NCBI GenBank assembly: GCA_004124875.1
Contig: SCKJ01000001.1
Coordinates: forward strand, 62,001-126,000
Direction of reading: 5' to 3'
From: Fidelibacterota bacterium
GTDB taxonomy: Bacteria; Fidelibacterota; Marinisomatia; SCGC-AAA003-L08; TS1B11
Length of the DNA stretch: 64,000 nucleotides
This document shows positions 41,918 through 50,940 of this stretch, in pieces. The notes beneath the pieces were generated by a model, which ran no database searches, was not told the DNA's origin, and saw nothing but the letters and a program-made list of their open reading frames with translations. Positions within the stretch are counted from its first letter, which is position 1, and each line of letters opens with the position of its first letter. The translations under genes were made by a program, and so were the position numbers.

Positions 41918-42646
41918 TCAGATATTTTCTTCGTTTAGCCGGGCATGTACAATAAAGGGAATCCGTCCCAGTTCAATCCATAGAATTTGCAATCTTTTTG
42001 AATCCAAACTCAACATCAGTTTGTGGCCGACCCCGGGCAGCATATGGGTCAGCATATCGGTTCTGCTCAGTACTGGCTCCCCTCGCATGACTCCGGTAAA
42101 CGTAACCTGCAGAAGATATTCCGATGGCATATCGTTCACTTCCACAACCTCGCGACATTCTACCAGGACTTCCCAGGTCACCCCCTCAATTTCCACGGCC
42201 ATGACATGACGCTCCCCCGCCTTCCAGTGGCGTCGCTCAAGCCATATCAGCGCGCTGAAAAAATTATGATCACCCCGGTTCCAGGTACGGACAATTCCAT
42301 TGGAGTAAACCACCTCTCCATTATCGGGCCTGTAGGTGGCCGACAGACTGTCCAGGTGCCCCTTTTCCATAATCCACTTGTGGTAGCTGGCCGGAGAGGC
42401 CTCACCTTCGGGCAAATGAATCTCATAGCGATTGTCCAGGGAATAGATAGGGTCAAACCAGCCGCGCGTTATAGCGCTGTAAGTGCCATCAATCCCCTCG
42501 GCGTTTTCCTGAACGCTGACCCCCACATCCACAATGGGAATGCCCAGCCAGGTGACCGTATAACTGCGCTGCTGGCCCTGCGTCACACCCGGCAGCAACT
42601 GCAAAACCAGGGCGGCGCTGGATAACCATCCGGCCCACTCAGACAT
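41918..42646 (-). CDS. DUF3108 family exported protein
   Basis: About 242 residues. ATG 42646 has GGAAGG upstream and gives a signal peptide ending near GVTQGQQ. YTVTWLGIPIVDVGVSV, RGWFDPIYSLDNRYEIHL in part, and AVEIEGVTWEVLVECREV fit the periplasmic beta-rich DUF3108 family, whose function is unknown. It overlaps the glycosyltransferase stop by 8 bases. ATG 42688 would lie deeper in that gene. Confidence 0.82.
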   Translation of the reverse strand: MSEWAGWLSSAALVLQLLPGVTQGQQRSYTVTWLGIPIVDVGVSVQENAEGIDGTYSAITRGWFDPIYSLDNRYEIHLPEGEASPASYHKWIMEKGHLDSLSATYRPDNGEVVYSNGIVRTWNRGDHNFFSALIWLERRHWKAGERHVMAVEIEGVTWEVLVECREVVEVNDMPSEYLLQVTFTGVMRGEPVLSRTDMLTHMLPGVGHKLMLSLDSKRLQILWIELGRIPFIVHARLNEENI

Positions 42647-43829
42647 GCTCAGCCTTCCCTGAGGCGTTGGCTTTCGGCTCAGCCGCACGATCTTTCCAGC
42701 TCAGGCGATTCCCAAAGAAACTCATGATCCCAATCAGTGTCACATAGGGGATTTGCAGGGCGAACCATTGGGGATAATGGCGGCCCAGGTGACCCAATTT
42801 CATCCGCCTGGCTCCCAGGGCCACCAGCGCCCATTCGAATGCGGCCTTGGCCAATAGCGACAGGATAAGCGGCGTCAACCAGAGGTCGGGGTAGGGCAGT
42901 GACAGTATCGTCATCACCACAATGAGAGCGTTGACCAAAAAGGTGGCCACAGGCAGCGGGAAAAACCACGGATTATACACCACCATGGCCAGCGCATCGG
43001 CGGCCCAGCGAAATCGCTGCCGCAGAAAGTGGCTCAGACTATCGCTAGGCTCTGTCCGGACCATGACAGCGGGATCGTCGGCAAACACCACACGGGCCGC
43101 GCCGTGGCGGCGGGCAATTTGCAGGAAGAGGGCGTCGTCCCCCTGAAGCCGGCCGATGATTTCCTCGAATCCGCCCACCAGGTCGAACAGTGAACGGCGG
43201 TAGGCCTGGTTTTGTCCCGAACTGGCCCACGGTGTTCCCATCCGCACGGCGCCCTTGGCTGCCAGCATGAGCACCATAAAATCGACCGCCTCGAACAACT
43301 GCAACGGAGATTCCGGCTGAGGCGTTGCATCGGACCCCGGTGCGCCAACAGCAGCAGCAGTGGCAGTCGCAGTGGCAATCTGCGACCAGCCCACCACATA
43401 GTCAATCTGCGCCGTGAAATGGCTGGCCATGGAGCTGACCCACCGGGAGCCCACCTGGCAGTCGGCATCGGTGAACATCAGAACGGTGCCCGCGCTCTTT
43501 CTTATGCCGGCGTCCAGTGCCCTGTTTTTATGGTCCAGCCGCTGGTCCCCTGTTGCGCTTGTTACGATGAGCAAATTGGGATAACGGCCGGCTCGGCCCT
43601 CCATCTCGCGCTTCATACCACTGTCCAGACCATCATCCACCAGCACAATCTGCAGCTTTTCGGCGGGGTAATCCTGATCACCCAGTTGATCCACCAGCCG
43701 CGGCAGCCAGCGGCAGGCGCCACGGGCGGCCAAAATCACCGATACGGTGGGTTGCTGGTCGCTCCGTGGAGGTCCTTTTCTGAAATTACCCAGAATAAAC
43801 CAGGCCAGAGCCGCCAGGTAAACGGCCAT
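42639..43829 (-). CDS. Membrane glycosyltransferase, family 2
   Basis: About 396 residues: an N-terminal helix (VYLAALAWFILGNF), the GT2 domain with VSVILAARGACRWLP, IVLVDDGLDSG, the DxD motif in MFTDADCQVGSRW, and a later RQRFRWAADALAM (QxxRW motif). Three or four C-terminal membrane helices follow. It probably extends or transfers a surface glycan or lipid-linked sugar. ATG 43829 is chosen after CAGG. TTG 43862 and ATG 43928 are longer options, the last overlapping mgtE. Confidence 0.88.
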   Translation of the reverse strand: MAVYLAALAWFILGNFRKGPPRSDQQPTVSVILAARGACRWLPRLVDQLGDQDYPAEKLQIVLVDDGLDSGMKREMEGRAGRYPNLLIVTSATGDQRLDHKNRALDAGIRKSAGTVLMFTDADCQVGSRWVSSMASHFTAQIDYVVGWSQIATATATAAAVGAPGSDATPQPESPLQLFEAVDFMVLMLAAKGAVRMGTPWASSGQNQAYRRSLFDLVGGFEEIIGRLQGDDALFLQIARRHGAARVVFADDPAVMVRTEPSDSLSHFLRQRFRWAADALAMVVYNPWFFPLPVATFLVNALIVVMTILSLPYPDLWLTPLILSLLAKAAFEWALVALGARRMKLGHLGRHYPQWFALQIPYVTLIGIMSFFGNRLSWKDRAAEPKANASGKAEHV

Positions 43830-43872
43830 GGAAACCTGCAGAGTTGTTAGGAGGAAATCCAATGGACTGTGG

Positions 43873-45240
43873 TTAAAGCGCCAGCAGTTCTTTGGCCAAC
43901 ATAAAGTATATGGCCACACCAAAAACATCGGTGGTGGTTGTCACGAAGGGTCCCGTGGCCACGGCAGGATCGACGTCCAACCGGCGCAGTATAATCGGCA
44001 CTATCGTGCCCAGCAACGTGGAGATGAGCATCGAAGCGCCGATGGCCAGAGCCACCACCAGCCCCAGTTGAACATTGGCGTACAGCAGCCAGGTGAGCAG
44101 TCCCAGCATGACGCCAAACAGGCCGCCCAGCAGGAGGCCAACCTTGATCTGTTTGCTGATATACTTCCCGGTCTCGTTGATGTTGATACGGCCTGTGGCA
44201 AGCCCGCGAATGGTGATAGTGCTGCTCTGTGTGCCGATATTGCCGCCCATGCCGGTAATGACGGGGATGAATCCCGCCAGCAGGATCACCTGGGATAGCT
44301 CCGCGGAAAAGCTGCTGATAACCGACATGGCCAGCACGCCGCCGATCCAGCTGGCCAGCAGCCACGGCAGGCGGGTCAGGGCGTTCTGCATGGTCGATTT
44401 CAGCAAAATTTCCCGGTCCCTGCCGGCCCCCACCATCCGCAGGAAATCCTCCGTCGCCTCCTCGCGAATAACGTCGACGATATCGTCAATGGTGACGATA
44501 CCGAGCATCACGTCGTCGTGGTCTATCACCGGGATGGCCAGGATGTTATAGCGGGAGACGATCTGCGCCACCTGCTCCTGGTCAGTTTCCATGGAGACGG
44601 CCACCACATCAGTTTCCATAATGGCGTCGAGCTGCTTATCGGCGCTGTTCATCAGGAGTTGGCGCAGGGAGACCACCCCCTGAAGTTTTTGCTGATCATC
44701 GACGACGTACAGGTAGAAGGCCATTTCGGCCTCTTCACTGAGCTGCTGTACTTTTTCGATGGCCTCGGCCACTTTCATCTCTCCGGTCACCGCCATGAAG
44801 TCTGGCGACATGATGCCCCCGGCCGTTTCAGGGCCATACTGGAGCAACTCCTGCACCTCGGCGGCGTCTTCGCGCTCCATTTTTTTGAGCACCTGTTCAC
44901 GAATATCTTCCGGCAGCTCCTCCAGCAAATCGGCCTGGTCATCGGGCGACATACTGGTGATCACTTGCGCCATGGCCGGTAGCTCGAGCGGCAGAAACAG
45001 CTCCACCTGTATGCTGCGGTCAAGCTCGCTGATGAAATCGCCGATGTTTTCGGACTGCAGAAGGATCGCAAAGATTTCCCGGCGCTCCTTCCCGGTGAGA
45101 TGGCGGAATATCCAGGCCAGTTCACCTGGATGGATTTTGCTCAGCGCCTTGGACAGCGCTCCCCAGGCGTTGCGGCGGTAGAGCCGCCGGACCGTGTCGA
45201 GCAGCACCCGCCCTTCCGTGCCGATGAACTCGGCTCTCAT
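43873..45240 (-). CDS. mgtE: Magnesium transporter MgtE
   Basis: A 455-residue MgtE. The N-terminal superhelical domain (EILPPELPAMAQV-like, LFLPLELPAMAQVITSMSPD in part) is followed by two CBS domains at about 140-260 (FYLYVVDDQQKLQGVVSL, NILAIPVIDHDDVMLGIVT), then five membrane helices with IPVITGMGGNIGTQSSTI and GPFVTTTTDVFGV, which line the Mg2+ pore. The CBS domains sense Mg2+. ATG overlaps the cbs stop (ATGA). Confidence 0.97.
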   Translation of the reverse strand: MRAEFIGTEGRVLLDTVRRLYRRNAWGALSKALSKIHPGELAWIFRHLTGKERREIFAILLQSENIGDFISELDRSIQVELFLPLELPAMAQVITSMSPDDQADLLEELPEDIREQVLKKMEREDAAEVQELLQYGPETAGGIMSPDFMAVTGEMKVAEAIEKVQQLSEEAEMAFYLYVVDDQQKLQGVVSLRQLLMNSADKQLDAIMETDVVAVSMETDQEQVAQIVSRYNILAIPVIDHDDVMLGIVTIDDIVDVIREEATEDFLRMVGAGRDREILLKSTMQNALTRLPWLLASWIGGVLAMSVISSFSAELSQVILLAGFIPVITGMGGNIGTQSSTITIRGLATGRININETGKYISKQIKVGLLLGGLFGVMLGLLTWLLYANVQLGLVVALAIGASMLISTLLGTIVPIILRRLDVDPAVATGPFVTTTTDVFGVAIYFMLAKELLAL

Positions 45241-46601
45241 TTTCCGTCCGAAAAAGTGATGATATCGTGCCGGGTGACGAAGCCGACGGGGCGGTCATCC
45301 TTGGTGAGAATCACCCCCTGGTCGCGCAACAGCAGCTGCACTGACTGGGCCACGGAGGCCGATTCGTCGAGTGAGGGGAAGGGGGCTTCCATCACCGCGG
45401 CCACCGGCTCATCAAGGAAGGCCGAGTCCTTCAGCGCCGACGCCAGCAGAGAGCTGTCATGGAGGCGGCCGGAATTCTCATCGCCCGTCAGCACCGGAAT
45501 CTGTGAGATGTTGAACTTGTTCATCACCTCCAGCGCCTCCCGCGCGGTCGCCTCAGGGCCGACACTGACAATGGCCGGCAGCTCCTTATCCTTCATCTGC
45601 CGCAGGCGCCGCAGTGACACACGCTCGCGGGAAAGCATCCCTTTTTCACGGAGCCATTCATCGGAGAAATGCTTGGAAAGGTAGCGCTCGCCCGTGTCGG
45701 GAATGATGGTGACCACGTTCTGGTCAGGGCGCATGCCTTTGGCCACCTCAATCGCCAGATGCATAATGGAGCCGGCCGAACCGCCGGCCAGAATCCCCTC
45801 CTTACGGGCCATTTGCCGCGACATGTAGAATGAATCCTCATCGGTGACGTTCACGATTTCGTCGACCAGATTGATGTCGAGGTTGCCCGGTATGATATCT
45901 TCGCCGATGCCTTCCACCAGGTAAGGGTATCCAAGCGTCATTTCGCCCGTCTGTTTGAACTCTTTCAGGATTGAGCCAAAGGGATCGGCGGCCCACACTT
46001 TAATGTTGGGGTTCTTTCCCTTGAGATACTTTGAGACGCCGGTAATGGTGCCCCCGGTGCCCATGGAAGCGACAAATGCGTCGATCTGCCCTTCCATCTG
46101 CTCCCAGATTTCCGGCCCGGTGGTGTCGATATGGGTCTGCGTATTGGACGGATTGAAGTACTGGTCGGCCAGCACAGCGCCGGGGGTCTCCTCGGCAATC
46201 CGCCTGGAAACCGAGTAATAGGAGGCCGGGTCATCAGGCCCGACGGAAGTGGGACAGATGACCACCTCGGCCCCCATGGCCCGCAGCAGACGCCGTTTCT
46301 CGTCGCTCACTTTATCGGGCATCACAAAAATAGTGTGGTAGTCCTTCACCGCGCACACCACGGCCAGGCCCATGCCGGTATTGCCGCTGGTGGCTTCGAC
46401 CACCGTGCCACCCGGCTTGAGCAGACCCTCCTTCTCATAATCTTCCACAATGCGCACGGCAATACGGTCTTTTACGCTGTGACCGGGATTCAAATACTCC
46501 ATTTTGGCCCACAGGGCAGCGCCGCCCGGATCGGCCAGCTTGCCGATACGCAGCATCGGCGTTTCTCCCACCAGTTCCAGAATGTTATTTGCTTTACGCA
46601 A
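45237..46601 (-). CDS. cbs: Cystathionine beta-synthase with CBS domains
   Basis: A 454-residue PLP enzyme. The catalytic domain (1-325) has VGETPMLRIGKL, the PLP Lys in LNPGHSVKDRIAV, EATSGNTGMGLAVV and MGTGGTITGVSKYLKG. The last 120 residues are a pair of CBS domains (FNISQIPVLTGDENSG, GVILTKDDRPVGFVTRHDII). It makes cystathionine, or cysteine if acting as a synthase, in sulfur metabolism. It is flanked by CPBP and mgtE, overlapping both. Confidence 0.95.
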   Translation of the reverse strand: MRKANNILELVGETPMLRIGKLADPGGAALWAKMEYLNPGHSVKDRIAVRIVEDYEKEGLLKPGGTVVEATSGNTGMGLAVVCAVKDYHTIFVMPDKVSDEKRRLLRAMGAEVVICPTSVGPDDPASYYSVSRRIAEETPGAVLADQYFNPSNTQTHIDTTGPEIWEQMEGQIDAFVASMGTGGTITGVSKYLKGKNPNIKVWAADPFGSILKEFKQTGEMTLGYPYLVEGIGEDIIPGNLDINLVDEIVNVTDEDSFYMSRQMARKEGILAGGSAGSIMHLAIEVAKGMRPDQNVVTIIPDTGERYLSKHFSDEWLREKGMLSRERVSLRRLRQMKDKELPAIVSVGPEATAREALEVMNKFNISQIPVLTGDENSGRLHDSSLLASALKDSAFLDEPVAAVMEAPFPSLDESASVAQSVQLLLRDQGVILTKDDRPVGFVTRHDIITFSDGK

Positions 46602-47448
46602 CGATACCTCCTTCAGGCAGTTGATGGTCCCTTTGGGTGTTGGCCATCAGCGAATGGAAGCCTGCATAAGTCATGATCGCCGCCACCAGAATCCACAGTG
46701 GAGAGACATGGCCACCCACGGCATACCACGCCGGACCGGCCTCCCCCGAGCTGGCCAACAGCACCGCCAGCAAATTGTTCAGCGCGTGTAGAACAATAGC
46801 CGGCCAGATTGATCCGGTGCGCCAGGTGAGATAGCCCAGTACCATGCCCAACAAGTAAATCTGCAGCGCCCACCAGGGGTTGAAGTGGAGAATCATAAAG
46901 AGCAGGGCCGAATAGACCACCGCCCGTGTGGGATCGCCATAGCCGGTTTCCAACTGACCCTGGAAAAACCCGCGAAAGATCATCTCCTCGGCGATGGGGG
47001 CCACCACTGCGGCTCCGCCAATGACCAACAGGGCCTCAAAGGGGGTGCTGAAACTAAGAAAGTTAAGCCCATTTTGCAGCCCTTCGGGCAGTGGAAAGAC
47101 CATGGCAATCAGCCGGTCAAGTTCGTCTATGAGCACTGTAACTCCCACGGCGATGATGAGGGCGTCTCGCCAAATCACCGGGGCCACATTGCCCAGCCGG
47201 AAGGTGGCGACTAACGGCATTTTCCGGTTGCGCAGGATCACCAGCAGCGGCACCACAATGAACGCTTCCGAGACCAGGATCGTCCAGCGCGGGAGATCAT
47301 CACCCGGCAGCAGCGGGCCGGCCAGCCCTAACGTTAAAACGATGCCCAGCAGCGCGCCGACAAACATCGACAGTATGGCTGCAGTAAACGCAAACCGTAC
47401 TTGCGCCCTGTTAACGGTGGCGGACGTCTCTTCCGGGAGGTCAGGCAT
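46594..47448 (-). CDS. CPBP family intramembrane metalloprotease
   Basis: About 284 residues with eight membrane helices. The CAAX-type motif VVAPIAEEMIFRGFFQG (EExxxR) is near residue 160, then LFMILHFNPWWALQIYLLGMV in part (LFMILHFNPW) with the second His, and IWPAIVLHALNNLLAV with the third. Members process prenylated proteins or peptides or confer bacteriocin immunity. ATG 47448 is chosen. 47517 would add 23 residues of poor fit. First gene of the operon. Confidence 0.9.
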   Translation of the reverse strand: MPDLPEETSATVNRAQVRFAFTAAILSMFVGALLGIVLTLGLAGPLLPGDDLPRWTILVSEAFIVVPLLVILRNRKMPLVATFRLGNVAPVIWRDALIIAVGVTVLIDELDRLIAMVFPLPEGLQNGLNFLSFSTPFEALLVIGGAAVVAPIAEEMIFRGFFQGQLETGYGDPTRAVVYSALLFMILHFNPWWALQIYLLGMVLGYLTWRTGSIWPAIVLHALNNLLAVLLASSGEAGPAWYAVGGHVSPLWILVAAIMTYAGFHSLMANTQRDHQLPEGGIVA

Positions 47449-47595
47449 AGCGGGGTAATTTAGACCCGCGTCTTTCAGGGGGCAAAGCAGTTGTGGCGCG
47501 TCGCAGGCCAGGCCCAACTACGCTTATGATCTCAAGGGTCGACCCATTCTTAAGTAAATTATCCCTCCACCCATATCCAACAGGGAGTGTATGCC

Positions 47596-48582
47596 ATGTG
47601 TCCAAGAAGATTCACAATAGTGATCCTTACTTTCGCCGTTGTCCTCACGGCCCAGACAGGCGACCCGTCCAAATTGCGGCCCATTGCTACCTATTCCATT
47701 GTCGCCCGTGATCCCGATACTGGCCAAATGGGGGTGGCCGTGCAGTCGCACTGGTTCTCCGTAGGGTCGGCCGTAACCTGGGCTCGGGCAGGCGTCGGCG
47801 CTGTGGCCACCCAATCGTTTACGCTAATGGATTACGGTCCGGATGGCCTGGAGCTCATGGCTGGCGGGATACCGGCGCCGGAGGCGCTGTCGCAGCTGGT
47901 GCGGCAGGATGACGGTCGCGCCGTGCGGCAGGTGGGGATGATCGATGCCGGCGGCAGGGTTGCTTCCCACACCGGAAGCCAGGCTATATTCGCCGCTGGT
48001 CACCATGTGGGCAACAACTACGCCGTGCAGGCGAACCTGATGGAGACTGACCAGGTGTGGCCTGAAATGGCGGCGGCCTATGAAGCCTCAAAGGGCGATC
48101 TGGCCGAGAGAATGATGGTGGCGCTGGAAGCCGCCCAAGCGGTGGGGGGCGATATTCGTGGCCGCCAGTCCGCAGCCATGCTGATTGTTTCAGGCGAGAA
48201 GCAGGCCAAGCCGTGGCAGGGCGTGGAGCTGGAGCTGCGGGTTGAAGATCATCCCGATCCACTCAAGGAGTTGCGCCGCTTGATTCGTGTGCACCAGGCG
48301 TACGCGCACATGAACGCCGGTGATCTTGCCGTCGAGCACGCGAATTTTGAGCAGGCGCTTGAGGAGTACGGCGCCGCCATGGAGATGTTTCCTCGTAACC
48401 TGGAAATGAAATTCTGGACGGCCGTCTCCATGGTAAATATGGGACGCGAAAAAGATGCATACAGGCTGTTCAGACAGGTGTTCAAGGGGAATATAAAATG
48501 GCGCACACTGCTGACGCGCCTGCCGGACAGTGGGCTGGTGGATGAAAAAAAGGTGGCAGCTATTCTTAAAAAGACGCGCTAG
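47596..48582 (+). CDS. DUF1028 family exported protein
   Basis: About 328 residues. ATG 47596 is 8 bases after AGGGAG, better than GTG 47587. A signal peptide (IVILTFAVVLTAQTG) is followed by the DUF1028 domain: RPIATYSIVARDPDTGQMGV, WFSVGSAVTWARAGVGAVATQ in part, and RGRQSAAMLIVSG. This is an Ntn-hydrolase-like fold of unknown substrate. The last 100 residues look TPR-like (HMNAGDLAVEHANFEQALEEY in part). It is convergent with the transketolase gene. Confidence 0.88.
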   Translation: MCPRRFTIVILTFAVVLTAQTGDPSKLRPIATYSIVARDPDTGQMGVAVQSHWFSVGSAVTWARAGVGAVATQSFTLMDYGPDGLELMAGGIPAPEALSQLVRQDDGRAVRQVGMIDAGGRVASHTGSQAIFAAGHHVGNNYAVQANLMETDQVWPEMAAAYEASKGDLAERMMVALEAAQAVGGDIRGRQSAAMLIVSGEKQAKPWQGVELELRVEDHPDPLKELRRLIRVHQAYAHMNAGDLAVEHANFEQALEEYGAAMEMFPRNLEMKFWTAVSMVNMGREKDAYRLFRQVFKGNIKWRTLLTRLPDSGLVDEKKVAAILKKTR

Positions 48583-48599
48583 CCGCTATATGCCTGGCG

Positions 48600-50900
48600 T
48601 CAGCCGGTTTTCCGCTGGGCGAATTTCAGCAGACCTTCCCAGACATGGCCCTGGTCGAGGTGCGACTCCTCCACGATCTCCTCTAACCTGCCGCCGGTGC
48701 GCCAGTTGTTGTCCCAATCGGGCGTGATGGCGAACGGCCGGTTTTTGCGGGTCCCCACCCAGTTGGACATGGTGCGGTAAGCCTGATTGGACAGGATCAT
48801 GCTGTTGTCCCAGTCCCATTCCGTCAGCACCTGCTCCTGGTAGCCCTTGGTCTGCATTTCAAACAGGCCATAGCTGATAGCCGCCACCACCTTGAGGTTG
48901 AGGCCCTCCTCCCTGAGCCGGGGGATGAGTTGCACCAACGAGTTGGTGCAACTGGTGCCACGCACAATCACCGTTCCAACCGGATCGCTGCCTTCATCAT
49001 AGTCTTTCATGATATAGGCCCCTTTGGCGGCCTCAGTGTGGGCGGCGATACCCAGCTCCACCCGGTTGGGTATGGTAATCGGTGGCCGGGTCAGATGCAG
49101 AGCGATAATAGGCACATCGGTGGCCAGCGCCGCGCCCAGTGCCGGGGCCACCTCGTTGTGTTCCCACGGGTGCAGCGACAGCACCTTGCCATCGGGGAAC
49201 AGCTGTGTCACGCCGGGAGAGAAAATGCCGAAGTGGGTGCGGCTGTCCTCGGCTGTCTCTGGTCCCGAATGGCCGGCGATCCAGATAATCTTCCCCACTT
49301 TCAGATCGGAGTCCTGCGCCAGCTGGCTGAACAGCCGCATGGGTCCGTATTTCAGGTAAGAGAATGAGGCATACGTGCTGCAGACGCCGATGAAGCCCTT
49401 GTAGCGCTCGTACGGGTTGCCGGAAAAGTTGACCGTGGCCAGCCCGGCGATCATGCCCGCATTGGTGAATTCGGTAATGGGGGTGGGCAGCAACGATCCT
49501 TGTGGGTTATCATCCCGGTGATACCATCCGGATCCTTCCTCATCACCCCAGCCCTTGGCGAATCCTGAAATGTTGGTTGAGTCGGCCAGATCGGCGGAAG
49601 CGGCAATGAAAATGGGAATGCCGCACCGTTCCCGGGAGAGATGGTTCACCCAGGCGCCAAATTTTGCCAGCGCGGCTCGGTTGGGCGCTTTGGTCCCCGG
49701 TTTGACATACAGCTCCTCAGGATAAGCGTGCAGGTCACGAAATGTTTTTTTATCGATGCTGAAGTTGGCGCCAGGGATATAGCCTTTGATCTCCTCAGGC
49801 ACTGAATCGCCCAGTTCAACAAGCCGCTCGGCCAGAAAATCGACCAGCCCCGGTTTCCCCCGCAGCACCGCCATGACGGTGCGCAGGTTCGCAGCCGTCT
49901 CCTCGTGGAACTGTTTGTCATTGGCGGGCCGGGGATCGCCCTGGTTCTCGAAGGCGACGCCATGCCGCAGGGCAAACTCCTTGCGCCCTGCCCAGAACAG
50001 TTCGCTATTGGCTTTGTGCGGCGCGCCGTGCGACTGGTAGTCGTAAACGCCGTAGCCACGGCCTTTGCGATTTCGGGTCCAGAGCATCTTCGGTTTGGAG
50101 GTCCCCTCGGGGGAGTTCAGCAGCACAAAGGCCTTGGTGATGGCCTCCCAATCTTCGCCGTCAGCGGTACCGACAACATGAAAGCCGTAGGGCTCGAACC
50201 AGTCGACAGGGGTGCCGTTAATCACATCCGAGAAGGGCCTCGCATCGATGCCGTAGTCGTTCCAGTCTATGACATAGTTCAAATTGGTGAGACCCAGACC
50301 ATAAGCGGCGTTGCGCGTTTCGTGGGACGCTCCTGTTGTCAGCCCGCCCTCGCCATCATAGGCCCACACTTTCACTTCGGGCACTCCCGCAATTTTGTAG
50401 GCCAGCGCCATGCCGGCCGACGGGGGCGAGCCGTGACCGCTGGGGCCGGTGTTGAACTTGAGCAGCAGGGTCTTGTCGGCCATTTCGGCGTGGCCCGGCA
50501 GGCCGCCGTTGCGCCGCACAGTCAGCAAGTCTTCCCACACCAGAGCGCGATTCTCAAAATCCTTTACCAGATATTTGGGATCGTTGGTCTGCTCATACTT
50601 GATGCGCAACGCTTCGTTATAGACCGCCAGCATGCCATAAATCAACGGCACCGTATGACCCGCAACCAGCACCAGCCTGTCGGCAAACGACTTCCCCGGA
50701 TCACGAATATCCCAGCGCATGGCGCCCGACAAGGTGTTGATGACCATCATGTAGGCCTTGGACCGCGAGCCACCGGGGTGGCCGCTCTGGCTGTAATTGA
50801 GCATGATATCGATACATTGATCAATGAGATCCCGTACGGTTTCATAATGGGCATATTCACTCTTAAGCTGGGTGAGTGGATAGGGTGTTGGCGGTCTCAT
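48600..50900 (-). CDS. Transketolase-like TPP enzyme, single chain
   Basis: A 766-residue protein, longer than usual transketolase (about 660). The TPP site is near residue 185: VWAYDGEGGLTTGASHE and YVIDWNDYGID, with Asp and Asn for the metal. GHGSPPSAGMALAYKIAGV precedes it. The middle domain has TNISGFAKGW and TEFTNAGMIAGLATV (catalytic Glu region), and the C-terminal domain has GTSCTNSLVQLIPRL. It probably moves two-carbon units in the pentose phosphate pathway. Sequence details differ enough that a related reaction is possible. Confidence 0.8.
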   Translation of the reverse strand: MRPPTPYPLTQLKSEYAHYETVRDLIDQCIDIMLNYSQSGHPGGSRSKAYMMVINTLSGAMRWDIRDPGKSFADRLVLVAGHTVPLIYGMLAVYNEALRIKYEQTNDPKYLVKDFENRALVWEDLLTVRRNGGLPGHAEMADKTLLLKFNTGPSGHGSPPSAGMALAYKIAGVPEVKVWAYDGEGGLTTGASHETRNAAYGLGLTNLNYVIDWNDYGIDARPFSDVINGTPVDWFEPYGFHVVGTADGEDWEAITKAFVLLNSPEGTSKPKMLWTRNRKGRGYGVYDYQSHGAPHKANSELFWAGRKEFALRHGVAFENQGDPRPANDKQFHEETAANLRTVMAVLRGKPGLVDFLAERLVELGDSVPEEIKGYIPGANFSIDKKTFRDLHAYPEELYVKPGTKAPNRAALAKFGAWVNHLSRERCGIPIFIAASADLADSTNISGFAKGWGDEEGSGWYHRDDNPQGSLLPTPITEFTNAGMIAGLATVNFSGNPYERYKGFIGVCSTYASFSYLKYGPMRLFSQLAQDSDLKVGKIIWIAGHSGPETAEDSRTHFGIFSPGVTQLFPDGKVLSLHPWEHNEVAPALGAALATDVPIIALHLTRPPITIPNRVELGIAAHTEAAKGAYIMKDYDEGSDPVGTVIVRGTSCTNSLVQLIPRLREEGLNLKVVAAISYGLFEMQTKGYQEQVLTEWDWDNSMILSNQAYRTMSNWVGTRKNRPFAITPDWDNNWRTGGRLEEIVEESHLDQGHVWEGLLKFAQRKTG

Positions 50901-50940
50901 GCGTGCAGTGCTCCTGGAAAAATTACGACTGGGCCCGGCG

